From Ilyonectria destructans (taxonomy: Eukaryota; Ascomycota; Sordariomycetes; Hypocreales; Nectriaceae), in NCBI GenBank assembly GCA_020740775.1, contig JAHEWK010000014.1:1426001-1490000 (forward strand): a stretch of 64,000 nt of DNA, written 5' to 3'. Position numbers and translations under genes: made by a program. The notes under the pieces are model-generated. The model was not told the DNA's origin and made no database searches. It worked only from the letters and a program-made list of their open reading frames with translations. Below, in pieces: positions 22,625-35,093 of this stretch (its first letter is position 1; the number at the start of each line of letters is the position of its first letter).

Positions 22625-23770
22625 TTTGGGAGGACGTGGCAGCAAATAAAGCAACTTATTCGGGAGCTCAACCAGCAAGATTACCGCGCAAAGTTCCGTC
22701 TACGAATGATTGTTTTCAAGACTTAGATATTCAAGAATAGAGGAAAGATCGACTGAGAACTTCTGAACGTACTGAGAGGGAGGAGGATATGTGTTCAGAG
22801 TGTTACTTCTTTCTTCTTGCGTCGTAGGGCAGTGCCACCACGATGTGAACGGGATCTACCAATCATCACGCAGCATTTCCATTATTTTCGCATTTTGTCT
22901 CATCGCTAAAGTCCTATCCCGACGGAACACTCGGCAAGAAGGCTCCGTGCATTTACGGCGAAAGAAATTCCTTATGGTGGCACTAAGACATGTTGCATAA
23001 TGAATACGAGGCGAGGTCGGTCCCGCCTGTGTGATGCTGCATTGGTGCCCTAAAATCTGGCGCCTGGCTCACTACCCTCCTTGGTTGGGATTTTGGGCCA
23101 CTTGCTTGGTGGACGGTGTATGATGCTATCGTCGACTGGACTGACTATTGGGGAGAGCGAGAGCAATGCATTGCCACCAACACGAATTCCCTCCATCTCT
23201 CCTCTCTTGTTACTACGTACTGCACCTCGCTTTGAACAATTATCCCTGCCATCATTGCCCCGCACATTCGGACTGGCATGCGAGCTTGTAAGGCTGAAGA
23301 CCCGTGACGACGGGCGTCATTGCGACTCAAGGGCGTAAGATTCCTGGCGGCCACATCCGAACTAGCTGCTTCTAGCTCGGCGAGTCCAGAAATGCATACT
23401 CCAATCGCGTGGCCGTCAGCTCCGTAGGCCTGACCTGGGGCTGACTCTGGAACACGAGCACAAAGGCCGACATCCGTCGCCAGCCACGGAATACGATGTG
23501 ATAGGAGAAAAAGCAACCCGGGCTAGTTCAGCTCGCCAGCCACCAGCCGAAGGCACAACTTCGCAGTGCTATATTAGGGTCATCAACGGTAGGTGGCTGG
23601 CGCTCCGCCACTGTCGTCCTGCTGCGTTGCAGTCGACCATAATAAAGGCGTCTCCATTGCCTTTTCATTGTCGATCTGCGACTAGAGGTTGTCAACGGCT
23701 GGACCAAGAAAGCCTTTCTTCGATTCCTTCGCCTACTTGTCTTTGGCGTGGATGTTGATCATCTGCAAAA
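22625..23770. other. Intergenic region
   Basis: 1.1 kb without a supportable gene. The short frames here lack domains and most begin at non-ATG codons. The segment before 23771 is the presumed promoter of the next secreted protein. Confidence 0.5.
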
Positions 23771-25621
23771 ATGTTGCTGAAAAGTCTCCTGCTCGGGGCG
23801 TCCTTGCCCATGGCCGCGGTTCAGGCTGCCGTCTTCAACTGCGCATCCTTCTGGCCATCCCTCAAACCTGGAGAGTCCAACACTGTTGACGCCGACTGTC
23901 AAACGTACCCAGGCTACCCGCAGACCATAGGTACGACTAAAGTGACGGTGGTGTATACCGATGAGTGGCCGGGCATTATCGGCACTATCGACGCCCAGCT
24001 CAATGAAGCAATTGTCCGGAGCATCGCTATCTACGGTACCTTGACCACGCCGCCCGACATAGTCATTATTCTCGGAGCTGGCAACGATGACGAAAACGAA
24101 TCGCTCAGAACCGTCATGCCCGAGCCCCACGGTCCATGCCAGATCCGAACATTCAGGTGGTCGGCAGCCAGCCCAGGCAGCGAGTTGACGCCTGTGGACA
24201 TGCAAGGTATTGCCCAAGAGATATATCAATGCGTCCAAAGATCAGTGCTTGGATATGGACCGAAAGATACACCGACTGATTGGGTGTTGGACGCCTCGGC
24301 CGACTACTTCAGCAACGTCGTCTTTCCTAACGCCAACGCCGAGGTGGACAGTGAGACAACCTACCAGCCTGACGTGCCTATCTGGAAGCAGAAGAGATAC
24401 GTCCCCGCCCTTTGGTTCCAGTCGCTTGAGTGGGCTTGGGGAATTGTCTACCTGCACGAGTTTGTTATGTCGACGACCTTCGAGGCCACCGACGATGAGG
24501 AGCGAGCCCGACTGAGCGCCATTCCCTGGTTCAGCGACAACTTCTTTCTTTTCGCGCTCCAATTCTCTTCCAACCGCATCTACGACACAAATGACAAAAA
24601 AGATGTGATCCAGAACCCGCCTAAATATGACAAGGCGGTTTGGTCCATGAACGACGATGCGACCAAGGGAACTGTAGAGTTGGAGACGGTCCCGTTCACC
24701 ATGTCTGGCTTCGAGTTGCAGCTCGACGCCGGGCAGAACGTCAAGATCTACTCCTCGACCACGGAGAAGCAACGAATAGCATGGCTTCGAAAAGGTGAAG
24801 AGTTCTGGAAATACGTCCCCACTGGTGATTCTAGCGACGGTTCCGAAGGCGTATTGGAAATCCCATGTGTTAGCGGCCCTCAGAGTATTCGAATACTATT
24901 CATCTCAACCGAGAACAAGGCTTCCGATAAAACGAAAGTTCACTACATCCAGCAGTACAAGGATGACAATTGCTGCAAACAGGACCCGAAAAAGGGGGAC
25001 TCGGCCGGGTGCCCAGCAGACTCCGCGTCGACCGCTACTAGTTCAGCTCCGAAACCCACCGCTTCATCCCCCGACTCTGGGTCTGGTTCCTGTTCTGGAT
25101 CCAGCATCCCTATGGACCCCTGCTTGATCGGCCACTCGTGGAGCCTCGATATTCCCAGCACACGCGAGCTCATGAAGAAGCAACTCTTCAAGTTGCCCAG
25201 CATAACCGTCACCAGCGTTGAAGTATCCGGTGCTGGCGGTCTTGATTTCGACAAGAAGAGCGTCACTTTTGCGTACAATGGACTCAAGACATCAGTTGGC
25301 GTGAAGGCAGAAGGCCTCAAAGTTCCGATCAGCGTCACCGTTGATGGCGAGGCCTCAGGTCGGTTCTTTATCAAGTCGGGAGGGAGTGGCTCGGGAACTG
25401 CTTGTCTTGCCTACACTTCAGGGAAGGGCACGGCCAAGGCGGTACTTCCCATTTTTGGGGATAAGACCTTTGATCTGGCTCCAGGAGGAGGGTATCTCAA
25501 AAATATGGAGATCGACTATACTTGCAGTGACGGCAAAGTGACTATTGCGAGGTCTGGGGCGGAGAGTTCCCTCACTCGCGGAGGTCCTGGCTGGGGTCCG
25601 TTCTCATACAATGCTTCGTAG
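23771..25621 (+). CDS. Secreted protein with degenerate metallopeptidase-like domain
   Basis: Intronless gene of 616 residues. Residues 1-20 form a signal peptide (MLLKSLLLGASLPMAAVQAA). The middle resembles secreted gluzincin-like proteins in which an AHEIYHCVQ helix precedes a W-x2-E-x-x-A-DYFS helix. Here the helix reads AQEIYQCVQ (residues 148-156), so both zinc-ligand His positions are Gln, while the Glu is kept. The later motif is WVLDASADYFS (171-181), with Asp where Glu would be the third ligand. A Ser/Pro/Gly linker at about 415-445 leads to a beta-rich C-terminal domain (about 450-605). The likeness is from memory of motif shape, not a search. If right, this is a non-catalytic relative, perhaps a binding or inhibitory protein. 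Confidence 0.75.
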   Translation: MLLKSLLLGASLPMAAVQAAVFNCASFWPSLKPGESNTVDADCQTYPGYPQTIGTTKVTVVYTDEWPGIIGTIDAQLNEAIVRSIAIYGTLTTPPDIVIILGAGNDDENESLRTVMPEPHGPCQIRTFRWSAASPGSELTPVDMQGIAQEIYQCVQRSVLGYGPKDTPTDWVLDASADYFSNVVFPNANAEVDSETTYQPDVPIWKQKRYVPALWFQSLEWAWGIVYLHEFVMSTTFEATDDEERARLSAIPWFSDNFFLFALQFSSNRIYDTNDKKDVIQNPPKYDKAVWSMNDDATKGTVELETVPFTMSGFELQLDAGQNVKIYSSTTEKQRIAWLRKGEEFWKYVPTGDSSDGSEGVLEIPCVSGPQSIRILFISTENKASDKTKVHYIQQYKDDNCCKQDPKKGDSAGCPADSASTATSSAPKPTASSPDSGSGSCSGSSIPMDPCLIGHSWSLDIPSTRELMKKQLFKLPSITVTSVEVSGAGGLDFDKKSVTFAYNGLKTSVGVKAEGLKVPISVTVDGEASGRFFIKSGGSGSGTACLAYTSGKGTAKAVLPIFGDKTFDLAPGGGYLKNMEIDYTCSDGKVTIARSGAESSLTRGGPGWGPFSYNAS

Positions 25622-26423
25622 TGATTTAGCCACATATGAGCTGACTGTTTATTCATATTGCTGTTTGATTGTGATATTCTTGAGGCTTTTGTGCGAGGTT
25701 GCATATTGCGTTGTGAAACTAAATTCTAGTGAGCTACTTTCCATATTCTGTACAAAACAAAATCAACAACTTTAGGCGCCGAATGATGTTGGTGAGGCGT
25801 TGTGCGATGTTGGGCGTAACCGCCCTCTAAAAAAGGCCACCAATAAAACCATGAGTTACAAAAGTCCTTGCGGTTAGTTACTCAGACATATTCAGCCGCA
25901 CAAGTCTTAGGCCGTGTCTAATAATAGGAACTCAGATAATGACCACCCATAATGTAGACATTAACAACTGTAGTTATCAAGTTACGTAGGGGAATAAATG
26001 ATATTGAGAAATATAAATACAAGAGTGAAACCGGGTTGTCTCTGAAATGAATGACTTTAACACTGTGAATCCCTTGGACCTAATTTTCATTAATCGAAGT
26101 GGAAAAGGAGCTGGTCCTTTTCCTACGAGCCTCGTCGTACAAGTTTTGCATCGTCGGGGTTGGGCTCCTCTTGGCACCAACTAGCTGCATGAAGTCGGCA
26201 ACAATGATTGGTATAGATGTTACACTTTGAGATTTAAACTGACTCTCCGAATTAATTACGTGGAGCTCTTGGTGTATATAGCTGAGCCCTTCTGCAGCAT
26301 CGGGTATAGAGATCACAGCACTCCCCAAACCACGAACAAATCATCAAAACCGCATTTATCTGCCTTCTTTCCACAAAATTATTCCCCGCGGGGACTGTCG
26401 TCAACTTCTATCATACTTCCACA
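25622..26423. other. Intergenic region
   Basis: 0.8 kb, AT-rich in its left half. A minus-strand frame (26328-26080) stays open for 82 codons but begins at TTG and has no recognised domain. It may be a gene fragment or chance. Confidence 0.45.
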
Positions 26424-28479
26424 ATGTCTTACATGCCTGTTTCCAATGCGTTGCATATTGAGAATGGTCCTGGGCACGATGATGATCCCGGGACAACAAC
26501 GACGGCGCCTAGCGTACCGACCAACTGGCATGACGGTCCGCTGAAGCTCCGCCGAGAAGGATTCATGCATATGATGGGGCTAGTCTGGGACTTTGTTTTG
26601 ACTCTTGTGCCTGTGTGCTTCTTTGGTAAGATCTCATATTATTGCCCATGACCAGGTCCATGAGCTAACCGATGCATTGTGTCACACAGTTCTCTCGTAC
26701 CTCGCGCTTCGGCTAGAGGCAATGCCATTATCGCCTTACGGACAGAAGATAATGGACATAACCCTCCTAGGCCCGACGATATACCCAATTCTCTTCGCCG
26801 CGATAGCCAGCCGCTTCTATCGAAACATTGCTCGCTGGTGCTTAGAGAAACAAGGCGGCATTAAGCTTGCAGTACTCGAGCAAATCTTTGGCAGCCAAAG
26901 TCTGGCGGGAGCCTTGGAAAGACTCCTCGTTGTCCGCGCTCAGGTGCTCATCGGACTGCTGGTTCTCTTGACATGGGCCCTGTCTCCGATTGGAGGCCAG
27001 AGTGCAGCAAGGCTGGTTTACAAGGGAGAGAATATAACACAGGTCAATGGAACTGTCTATTACTCATACCCCAACTATCTGGAGTCAGGCTTCGTAGGCT
27101 CTGCTATGGTATATTCCCACAAAGTCAGCGTTAACACACTCTATATTTCTAGTCTGCTGTCCTCACTCAAGCAAAAGCGCTCAGCTAGGGATCTTTGGGA
27201 CTTACCCAGGATTCCGCAATGGCTGGATGAGCAAGCGGACGGGAAGGCCTACGATGTTGACCATGATGCGCTCGCCCGCGGCGATAATCACTACGCATCC
27301 TTACTCGGAGTTACTATCCAAGGATTGCATTTCGCAGACGGCGACACCCAATACGACTTTACAATTGAGTCGTCATATTTCCACTTCGACTGCGGCCTTG
27401 TTGGGACTGGAATTCATGTCAATGAGTCAAGTGCCTACTTCCCCCGTGACGAACTCGACCCGACTCCATTGTTCAACCCATTAGATCGTATCACTTTCAA
27501 TTCATTTGCCGCTAGTATCACATTTCCAGCTTCCCGGGGAGACTCACCAGATCTAAGGAGTGACGCTGCCGGGTATATGCTATACGCTACACTCGACTGG
27601 TCTAACGGCCACGAGTATACCTCGTCATACATGGCAGTGTTCAATTGCACTATGCATCCCACGATCCTCGCCACAGACATTCAATGCACTTCATATCCAT
27701 CCTCGACAACCTGCAGAGCACAGCGTCAACGGCGCGTCAATGACCAATATACGAGGGATAACTTCCCTTTGCAAGGTCTGGTGGTGAACAATACTCGAGA
27801 GCTTGTGCTGAACAATTGGAGAAATGCCGAAGGGCTATCCAATCAACGTAGAACGTCACCAACAGACAGATACATTGCAGGAGACCCGTATCCATTTGCA
27901 GCGCCAGAAACGCAGGATTGGGCAAAAGTCAATCTCACAGCGCTCTCAAGACGCCTTGCGACTGCGTTCAATACATACTGGGAGGCTACATTCAATCCTC
28001 TCAACCACACCAATGTTATGTTCGAAAAGCAACCACAAGAATACGGACTTTATTCGCTATCCAGATACATGAACTCTACCGATGGAACCGCCACAATCCG
28101 ACGCCGAGTCTACCGTACAAATAGACATTGGGTTGCCGTGCTTGTTGTCATTACATTTATACTCGAGGCTATGGCGATCGCTGGGTTCGCCCTAGGGCTT
28201 TATATCCGTGGGCCGGACATACTTGGCTTCGCGAGCTCTATGACGCGAGATAATCCGCACATGGACATACCCACTGGTGGATCGAGCCTGGACGGGCCCG
28301 ACAGGGCAAGGATGTTAGGTCATTTACGAGTGCAGCTCACAGACATTTTCCCTGAGGCTGAATCCGGCTATATTGCGCTCAGGACGGTTCCTTCAGCCGA
28401 ACAAACAGGACAACCAACCGAAGATGGTGACAAGAATGGGGTCTGGAAGAAGATAAGTCGGAAGAGATTATATCTATAG
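26424..28479 (+). CDS. Fungal multi-pass membrane protein of unknown function
   Basis: Two exons, 26424-26625 and 26690-28479 (GTAAGA donor, CTAAC branch, CACACAG acceptor), give 663 residues. Hydrophobic segments lie at about residues 52-77, 88-108 and 151-170, and a fourth near residue 560 (WVAVLVVITFILEAMAIAGF). Between the third and fourth is a large hydrophilic loop of nearly 400 residues with several N-glycosylation sequons (NIT, NGT, NCT, NNT, NLT, NHT, NST). This suggests a lumenal or extracellular domain. I do not recognise the family beyond a general resemblance to fungal hypothetical proteins of this topology. No transport or enzyme motif is visible. Confidence 0.8.
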
Positions 28480-29194
28480 GTGAATGGGAAGCTATGGAAT
28501 ATTGTAGAAATGGATTGTGGGTTTAGGCTTACAGGTGTTACACTCAAACCCCGAGGCTAGAGTCAACGAGAATAGCTAGTGAATAACCCAAGACCTAGAT
28601 GTTACCTATTTCCAGGATCCCCAAGTCAGAAGATCAGATCTAACACTTAAATCGATGCCGGAAGCAGTCCTTGTCAGTCACCGATCTTGTCGTGACGCTG
28701 AGTGTAATGCCGCAGAGACGGAACAGTTGAGCGCTCCTATTTAAGATGTCGCCTCAAACAACGTAATACATAGGTGAACGAGAGAAACACCTCGGCCAAT
28801 TAACGCATTTCCATGTACTTGCCCGCCTTAAGTTTAAGCATACTCCGTGGATACGCGGTGCCGTCATGTGGCGGAAACGTTAAAGTCCACTCGCGGGCTA
28901 GGAAGCGTAGCTAGTGCATCAAACGTCTGCCTGACGCTTGTACCAATAAAATGCAAGATCTACATCACTGTAGTCTCGTCGAAGTCTTACTAGCGTCATT
29001 TTGGATGGACGAAAGACGCTAATCATGTATTGGTTAAACGTCGTTGGCGTGGTCAAACTACAGAATCTGACTACGCATGATGAACACGCTATTTCCTGAG
29101 ACGGAACCACCCTCACTACCTTTTGAGATCCCCGAAGGCAGCTCTGCAGATGCTTAGAAAGAAAAACATAGTTTCTCTCAACTTGAAGCATGTA
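28480..29194. other. Convergent intergenic region
   Basis: 0.7 kb between two convergent genes, so mostly 3' UTRs. A 90-codon minus frame (29191-28919) shows no family features. No gene supported. Confidence 0.5.
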
Positions 29195-30388
29195 TTATTT
29201 GGAGACCTCTCTCAAAACATACCTCACCTTCATCACCTCGACCTTCTTTGATCCTTCCTTCCACGGCTCCTTTACCATCCACGATAATGTCTCTGGCAGC
29301 TCGCGCTCCCAGCCTTCGTCTCTAATCCGCCCATCCCATACCATTTCCCTCCTGCCACCACTGTCGGTCCCAAGCGGTGCTTGAAATCGCCACTCCTTGG
29401 CGAGGTTTACAACACCTTCAAGCTGCGCCCGCTTGGCGCCGAAAGTCTGAAGCACGAGTGTAAAAACAAAGTCGTTTCGGAAGAGCCCCGCAAGTTCGGT
29501 CCATGCTGGTGGGATCAAGACACTTAGACGGAGGCTGGACTTTTCGGCTAGGACTGCTGCGCCTGATTCCTCACTGAGCACCGGTGGTTCGTCCGTCCAA
29601 GTCCACCAGTCACGGGGATTCAGCTTGACCGTTATATCGCACACCGGCCTTGCCAAGATGCTGTCAACAATATCCTGCCGGACGCTGCTCTCTTTCTCAT
29701 GAGCAAGCTGTGCCACGTTCCCAGTAGCCAATGACCTGGCATTGGCGAACTTTTGGATCCAGTCGCCAACACCACCACCATCCAGTCTTATCTGCTGAAA
29801 GGTCATCTCGATTCGTTGGAGCAGCAGCAGCTGCCAGGACTGCAGGTGAAAGAGAGCAATTCCAGGCTTGTTCTGGTACCACCATGTCCACTTTGGTCGG
29901 TCGCACTCGGAGCCCTCGAAGATGACCAACGTAGTCTGCCTCAGTGGGAGGTCCCATGCCTCTGAATACACAGCGCGGCAGGTCCGGAGCAATTGTGTAT
30001 GAACACGGTAGGGGCCCGTATTATCGGGACGCCATAGATGACTTCGACGGTCGTAGGGTCGATCAGGGTCGCGATGAGTAGCTGTGACCAATTCCCAGAT
30101 CGCATAACGAATCTCAAGAGGCAGCCGGAATAATGGGCTTTTGAGTTGAGGGTGGACGGCCGAGGAATGAATTGAGGCGATCAGCGGGAGAATCTGTTGA
30201 GGCGTTTTTGTTTTAGGCCGGGGTTCTACGTTGTCAGATCCAAGGTCCCATTCATCATATTCGGATTTATTATACTTGCTCTGCGGGATTGCGTAGGCGT
30301 CTAGATCGTCAGGGTAGTTTTCCGGGACCTTGTGTGCCCCCCACTGCGGGAATGGGGTTGGCCATAGGATATTTTGCGGATCATACAT
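29195..30388 (-). CDS. Fungal protein with DUF7730/2EXR-type N-terminal motif
   Basis: Single-exon coding region of 397 residues from the ATG at 30388 (MYDPQNILWP). The motif SPLFRLPLEIRYAIWELV matches the F-x-x-LP-x-EIR-x-x-IW signature of the DUF7730/2EXR group, which resembles an F-box and is expanded in filamentous fungi. It is followed by the usual L-x-TCRxVYSEA segment. No enzymatic motif is seen and function in the family is unknown. The frame is open further upstream to 30532, but that stretch contains a good GTACTT donor and CTCCAG acceptor 65 nt apart, so I read it as a 5' UTR intron. The C-terminus is Trp/Lys-rich without a defined domain. Confidence 0.78.
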   Translation of the reverse strand: MYDPQNILWPTPFPQWGAHKVPENYPDDLDAYAIPQSKYNKSEYDEWDLGSDNVEPRPKTKTPQQILPLIASIHSSAVHPQLKSPLFRLPLEIRYAIWELVTATHRDPDRPYDRRSHLWRPDNTGPYRVHTQLLRTCRAVYSEAWDLPLRQTTLVIFEGSECDRPKWTWWYQNKPGIALFHLQSWQLLLLQRIEMTFQQIRLDGGGVGDWIQKFANARSLATGNVAQLAHEKESSVRQDIVDSILARPVCDITVKLNPRDWWTWTDEPPVLSEESGAAVLAEKSSLRLSVLIPPAWTELAGLFRNDFVFTLVLQTFGAKRAQLEGVVNLAKEWRFQAPLGTDSGGRREMVWDGRIRDEGWERELPETLSWMVKEPWKEGSKKVEVMKVRYVLREVSK

Positions 30389-31080
30389 GATCAAGTTTCT
30401 GGAGAATATTGATGAGCGTTGGATGAAAGTAAAAGAAGAATGGATTATTTCTATCTTAAGTACCTGGTCGTGACCCGCTGACTTGTTCTGTGTTGGCTGT
30501 GTTGCCTGCATTGGCTGGGCCCACTGCTCCACCTCTGCCTGCTGCGGAGTGACCAGGGTGAACTGAGGGCCTCCCTCTGACTTGTTCCAGGTAGTTTTAT
30601 TAGTTATTTGATTTGAATAGCGGAGAATGGCGTGTTAGGTTGGTAAAATACGTGGCCTGACTCGGTGGAGATTGTGGGACTTGAATGATCTATATAGTTT
30701 AACGATCATTAATAAATATGTCTGTCCAACGTGATAGACGGGCGTGATGCAAACTCGGGATACCAACCGCACGACAGTCAGGCTAGCTAATGTCAATCAG
30801 TAAGTTAGCTCGTATGACTATACAACCAGATGAGAGACTTAGAGAACTAGGGAAATGAGCGTAAATTGCTTGCTAGACTAGCGGAATAGCTGTAAGCCTC
30901 AAATCTCAAGAACGCATATAAAGACTGAAAATAGGTGATGCCCTTCTACGTAACATCCCGATCGTTTCAGAAAGACCAGCGCACTTTCCGAGCGTCCAGG
31001 CTTCAGCGCCATTCGTTTTAAAAATAAGAGTTGATCCAAAGGTTGAGAGGGACAGGAAGGGTTTGAGCTTTTGTCCTAGC
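30389..31080. other. Intergenic region
   Basis: 0.7 kb, AT-rich, no gene seen. It contains the promoter of the DUF7730-like gene and the 3' region of the OPT transporter. Confidence 0.55.
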
Positions 31081-33817
31081 CTATTCCCCTAACTTTGCCC
31101 CGGCATCCAATACTTTGTAAGTGCATCCATCCCAGTCACAAGTATCCTAAAACGATGTCAATTCTCGTATCCAGACGAAATTCGACTGCTGTCTTACCTG
31201 ATGGACCCTTGTCCCCCACCACTTAAAATTTCCAGAGGCTCCCGTGTAGAATACCGTGAAGAAAATCACGATACCAGCAATAGCTACGGAGCAGTCCATG
31301 GCCGAGCTAAGGACAAAGTTGTACCGATGCCACCAACCTTTCGAATGGCGTTTAATCCACAGCCCAAATATGAGCCCGACGATGGCCCAACTTCCGTAGT
31401 TAGTTCCAGACGCGGGTGGAATGTAGTTCAAGCCTCCCAGAAATAGGGGCACATGGACCTTACGAAGCCACCGCGTTTTAGGGAAGAACCTTCGCTTGAG
31501 AACGAATGCAATAACTGGAAGAATAGCACCAACCATAAAGAACCACAGCAATGGGCGGTATAGGGCCCCGGGTGCGAAGAATCGGCGAGGACCAATTGCC
31601 CCCCAGACCATGCTTGTGTTGAAGTGAGTGCGGGAGAACGGGCAGGTAAACCCATTTTCGGCCTTTTTGGTGCAAATGTTTGGAATATTTCCTAGCGCCC
31701 AGTTGAGAACTGAAACTTGGCCAACGGTGCCTACCACAATTCCAACGATTTGGACAGCAAACAGCTGGCGGGGTGGGATCTGGTAACAGTTAGTCTGTGT
31801 TTGACAGGCCGTCAAACCTATACTCACATCGCAGTAGATTCCAAGTTTCAAATCTTGAGCAAATGATAAACCTTTAATACCAGAGATGTACCCCAAGTCA
31901 AAGAACCAGATGTTGGCTAGAACCTTGCCTTCCCAGATGTACCCCGCAATAATGCGGCAGAATACATCAATTTGAACCTTCATATTTGTTGTGGCATACA
32001 CCCAGGCAAGCTAAGGCAGATCATTAACCTATTGAACACCGGGTAGGGACAAGATTCTGAAACATACCGGAATAAAGAAGGCTGCAGACACGACCAAGGC
32101 AAGAAGCACTCCATACCAGTGTAGTTGCACGGGATAGAATTCGCAGGCGAAAATTCCCACACCAATCGCAAGAATTGTTGTGATGAGGTACCACCGCATT
32201 GGCACAGGTTTGTATAGGGCCTGCGGGTTTTCGACTTCAGTCGTACCCTTTCCAACGAATTTGGCAAGGGTTGAAGCCTTGAATACGGCCTTCATCTCCT
32301 CACGCTTTTCGAGCAATAGCCACACGAAGAGCGACGGGATGCAGGCAAAGCATAGACCGAACGTATTGAGTGCGTAAACCACTGGCAGATAGATCTATGT
32401 TTTTTTTATATTATAAGTAAATGGCATACTTCAGACTTGAAAGTTGTGGTCACTTACATCTGAGTACTCATGATATTTTTCGATGTTGATAGTAAAGCCA
32501 TCAAGCTTATTGATGACCTTGGAGACATTGTACTCCTGTCCTTGATTGTCAAATATCGAGTTGCTCTGTATTGGAAAGTACGCCGTGGACCAGACGTTGG
32601 AATAGTACAGCGCTGGAGTAATTATGTAGATCCAAAATACAAGCGAAGCGAGAATGTTGAGAATAGCCCAAGTTGGAACTACGAGAGGTGATCCGATGTA
32701 TGCGATCTGACTCCCTTCGATAGCGTTAAACACGGCTGGAAGACTTGGGGACAGGTCAAACTTACAGTCAAGAGTGAATGGAAGCAAACCAATGCCGCTT
32801 TTCATTCCAAAGATTTGATTCACCACTGGGTTCTTTGGGGCAATCCAGCAAATCCATGTGAAGTAGCCCAGTGCAGGGAAGATGAAATCGGGGAACCAAT
32901 ACCAAACGGAGGATGCACAGAAAACGATCAAGAAAAACTTGTATCGAGATCCATTCCACTTGCTCCTATGAATATCACGGTCAGTTTCAAATGGCTCTCG
33001 CGACTGCCTAGAAATCCCACTTACTCATTCTCATCCTCCTTGCCCGAATTATGAAGGGCACTATTTAAAGCAGTGTCCCCTAAGACGCCTGGCCAGACCA
33101 AGCTCTTGGGTTCCACAACGATGGATCTTCCAAGACCAGCCAAAGAAAATCCATATAAAATCGTTGCGAATGTGATTAAGATTTCAAAACCCCATCCGAG
33201 GTGAAGGCCGTAGAATACACGCTGTTCGGTCAAGACGTCGGCGCTCAGACGGGTCAAAAAGCTCAAGTTGGCTAGGATATATACCAAGATGTTCTCCTGT
33301 AAACCATTTAGCCATGATCTCATTTCTCACCGAGGGGACCCGAATCAAAGGCTGACCTTGTGGTTGAATGGCCCAGGATTGAGGCTATGACGCTTTCCAA
33401 AGATCGTAACACCCCAATCAGGAACAGCAAAAGCCCAGAGTTTTCCAATAGGATATGCGAGGAACTGAACTGCAGACTGGGACAGCGTGACAGAAGGCAT
33501 CCTGAAAGTGTATAGCGTATTGATGCCGCTGCCAATGAGGCAAAAGCCGAGACCAATTACCCACATTCGCACAGTCAAGCATGGCAGTGTCGGGTCAGCT
33601 GGCTGGTGGCCGACCCCAGCAGCGTGTAGAATCTCTTCTGTGCGTGTTCGTGAATCCTCTAGGTTATGTCAACAAATCAGATCGATTGCATTTGAAAGAG
33701 TCAACAATCTCAGAACGCACCAGAATCTCGATTCTTCTCCTCAATGATGGAGGAGGGCCTGTGTGCCTCCGCATCAACCGAGTGGTTTTGACCCGTGGCT
33801 CTAGCCTTGTCGTCCAT
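31081..33817 (-). CDS. Oligopeptide transporter of the OPT family
   Basis: Proton-coupled importer of small peptides or related compounds. Eight exons fit without a frame error: 33817-33721, 33658-33357, 33296-33025, 32965-32458, 32394-32068, 32010-31828, 31779-31198 and 31146-31081, giving 778 residues, the usual size. Two family signatures are present: NPGPFNHKE, restored across the exon 2/3 junction, and IPPRQLFAVQ at the start of exon 7 (family form KIPPR). Numerous hydrophobic segments fit the 14-16 transmembrane helices expected. The last exon supplies the DTCDWDGC-type tail typical of the family; without it the frame runs into intron sequence. Exon 2 begins at 33658 because the TAG acceptor there keeps phase. 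Likely plasma membrane. Specific substrate unknown. Confidence 0.95.
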
Positions 33818-35093
33818 TTTTGCCGACAATGCTGGTCAAATGTGGGTTGATTGATGAGATTATCAATCTGATAAGATCCATGGGCATGGGGCTAGTCTTT
33901 TATGTGCAGGATTCTAACGGTTTACATTCGAGAAACAAGGTGGAATAAATTCGCCCCACGCATTGTCACGCTAAGCATTGGCAAAAATCCTTACACGAAT
34001 TTTGCGTCTTCAATACGAACGAGCCCTCCTTAGTGGCTCTCTCCATTGTGCCTACGGTTTCCTTTGCCGCCCCATCCACGCGAGATTCAGTTCGTATGAG
34101 AAGGCATGTATCTGCAGATCTAGCTTCAATTTCACGGCTTTTGACATCCGTAGAGTATCATCAAATCAGCTAGACACCAAACTGCCTAAGCTCGTACGAG
34201 TGAATCCTCTATTGCCAAGACATCTGTTCGGCAGCCTCCATTGCCAAGACACAGATTCCGAGGACATCCCATAAGCAGATGGTCGTATGACCAGTGTTGT
34301 AGGCAGGGCAGTCTCGGTTAACGGCACCATCATTTCCGCTAATTAAGTGCTTGCCCAATTTGAGTCTTCATCGCTGAAATAATGCTGATGCAAAGGATTT
34401 TCGGCCCATCACAACCGCCTTGGCGTTTGTTCTCGGCACCAAGAGCCATTTTATCTCCACGAGTGCGCTTACGAACAGTGGAATCCGGATTTACGGCAAG
34501 ATTACGAGGGATTCCCAGAACCACTGGAGTGTCATTTCTTTGATCGGTCATATTGATCCACATCCCACTGCCAGCGTCCGCTTTTATCAGGACGCGCTGG
34601 TTCTTGGCTCCGGATGCTCCTCTCAAATCAGGTAATGACTCCCGTGCAAGCTAGTCTTGATACCATATCACTGCCGAAGCCAGGATGCAAGACTGTATCA
34701 CCATTATTCACCACAACCATGATTCTTTGTCAGACGTTTCACGGGCAAGGCAACCAGTACACAGCCCGAATTTTGATGTGCTTCCTCGCTTACAATAAGT
34801 CGCATGGAGGAGCGAACCGTATGGACAACCTTAACGCCAGCACCTCGCCTAGCATATAGCTCAAGTGACCAAACGAGAGTCAGAAAGTCAACAAAGGTAA
34901 CAAAATGTATATACCTAGCTATTTAAGAAAGAAAATCATTCCTGCTGCCTTGGTGCCTAACTGTAGTCCATGAGGTGCCCCTGGCCTAACAGTTATACAC
35001 TAGGCCATAACAGTGGTGTCGTGCTCATGAGATTTAAATCAATGCCGCACTGCGAGGCCCATAACCGTCTCTTCTCAGGCAATGTGGGAGCCA
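33818..35093. other. Intergenic region with a possible gene remnant
   Basis: 1.3 kb between the OPT start and the next minus-strand gene's end. On the minus strand, 34626-34339 is an open frame that reads like protein (a Lys/Arg-rich 95-residue C-terminal piece with PVVLGIPRNLAVNPDS). It starts at a non-ATG codon, and I could not connect it to an upstream exon in phase. It could be the last exon of a small or decayed gene. Confidence 0.35.

Noticed and set aside
26080..26328. 82-codon minus frame upstream of the membrane protein gene
   Set aside because: Starts at TTG, no upstream exon in phase and no family resemblance; could be a relic but cannot be supported.
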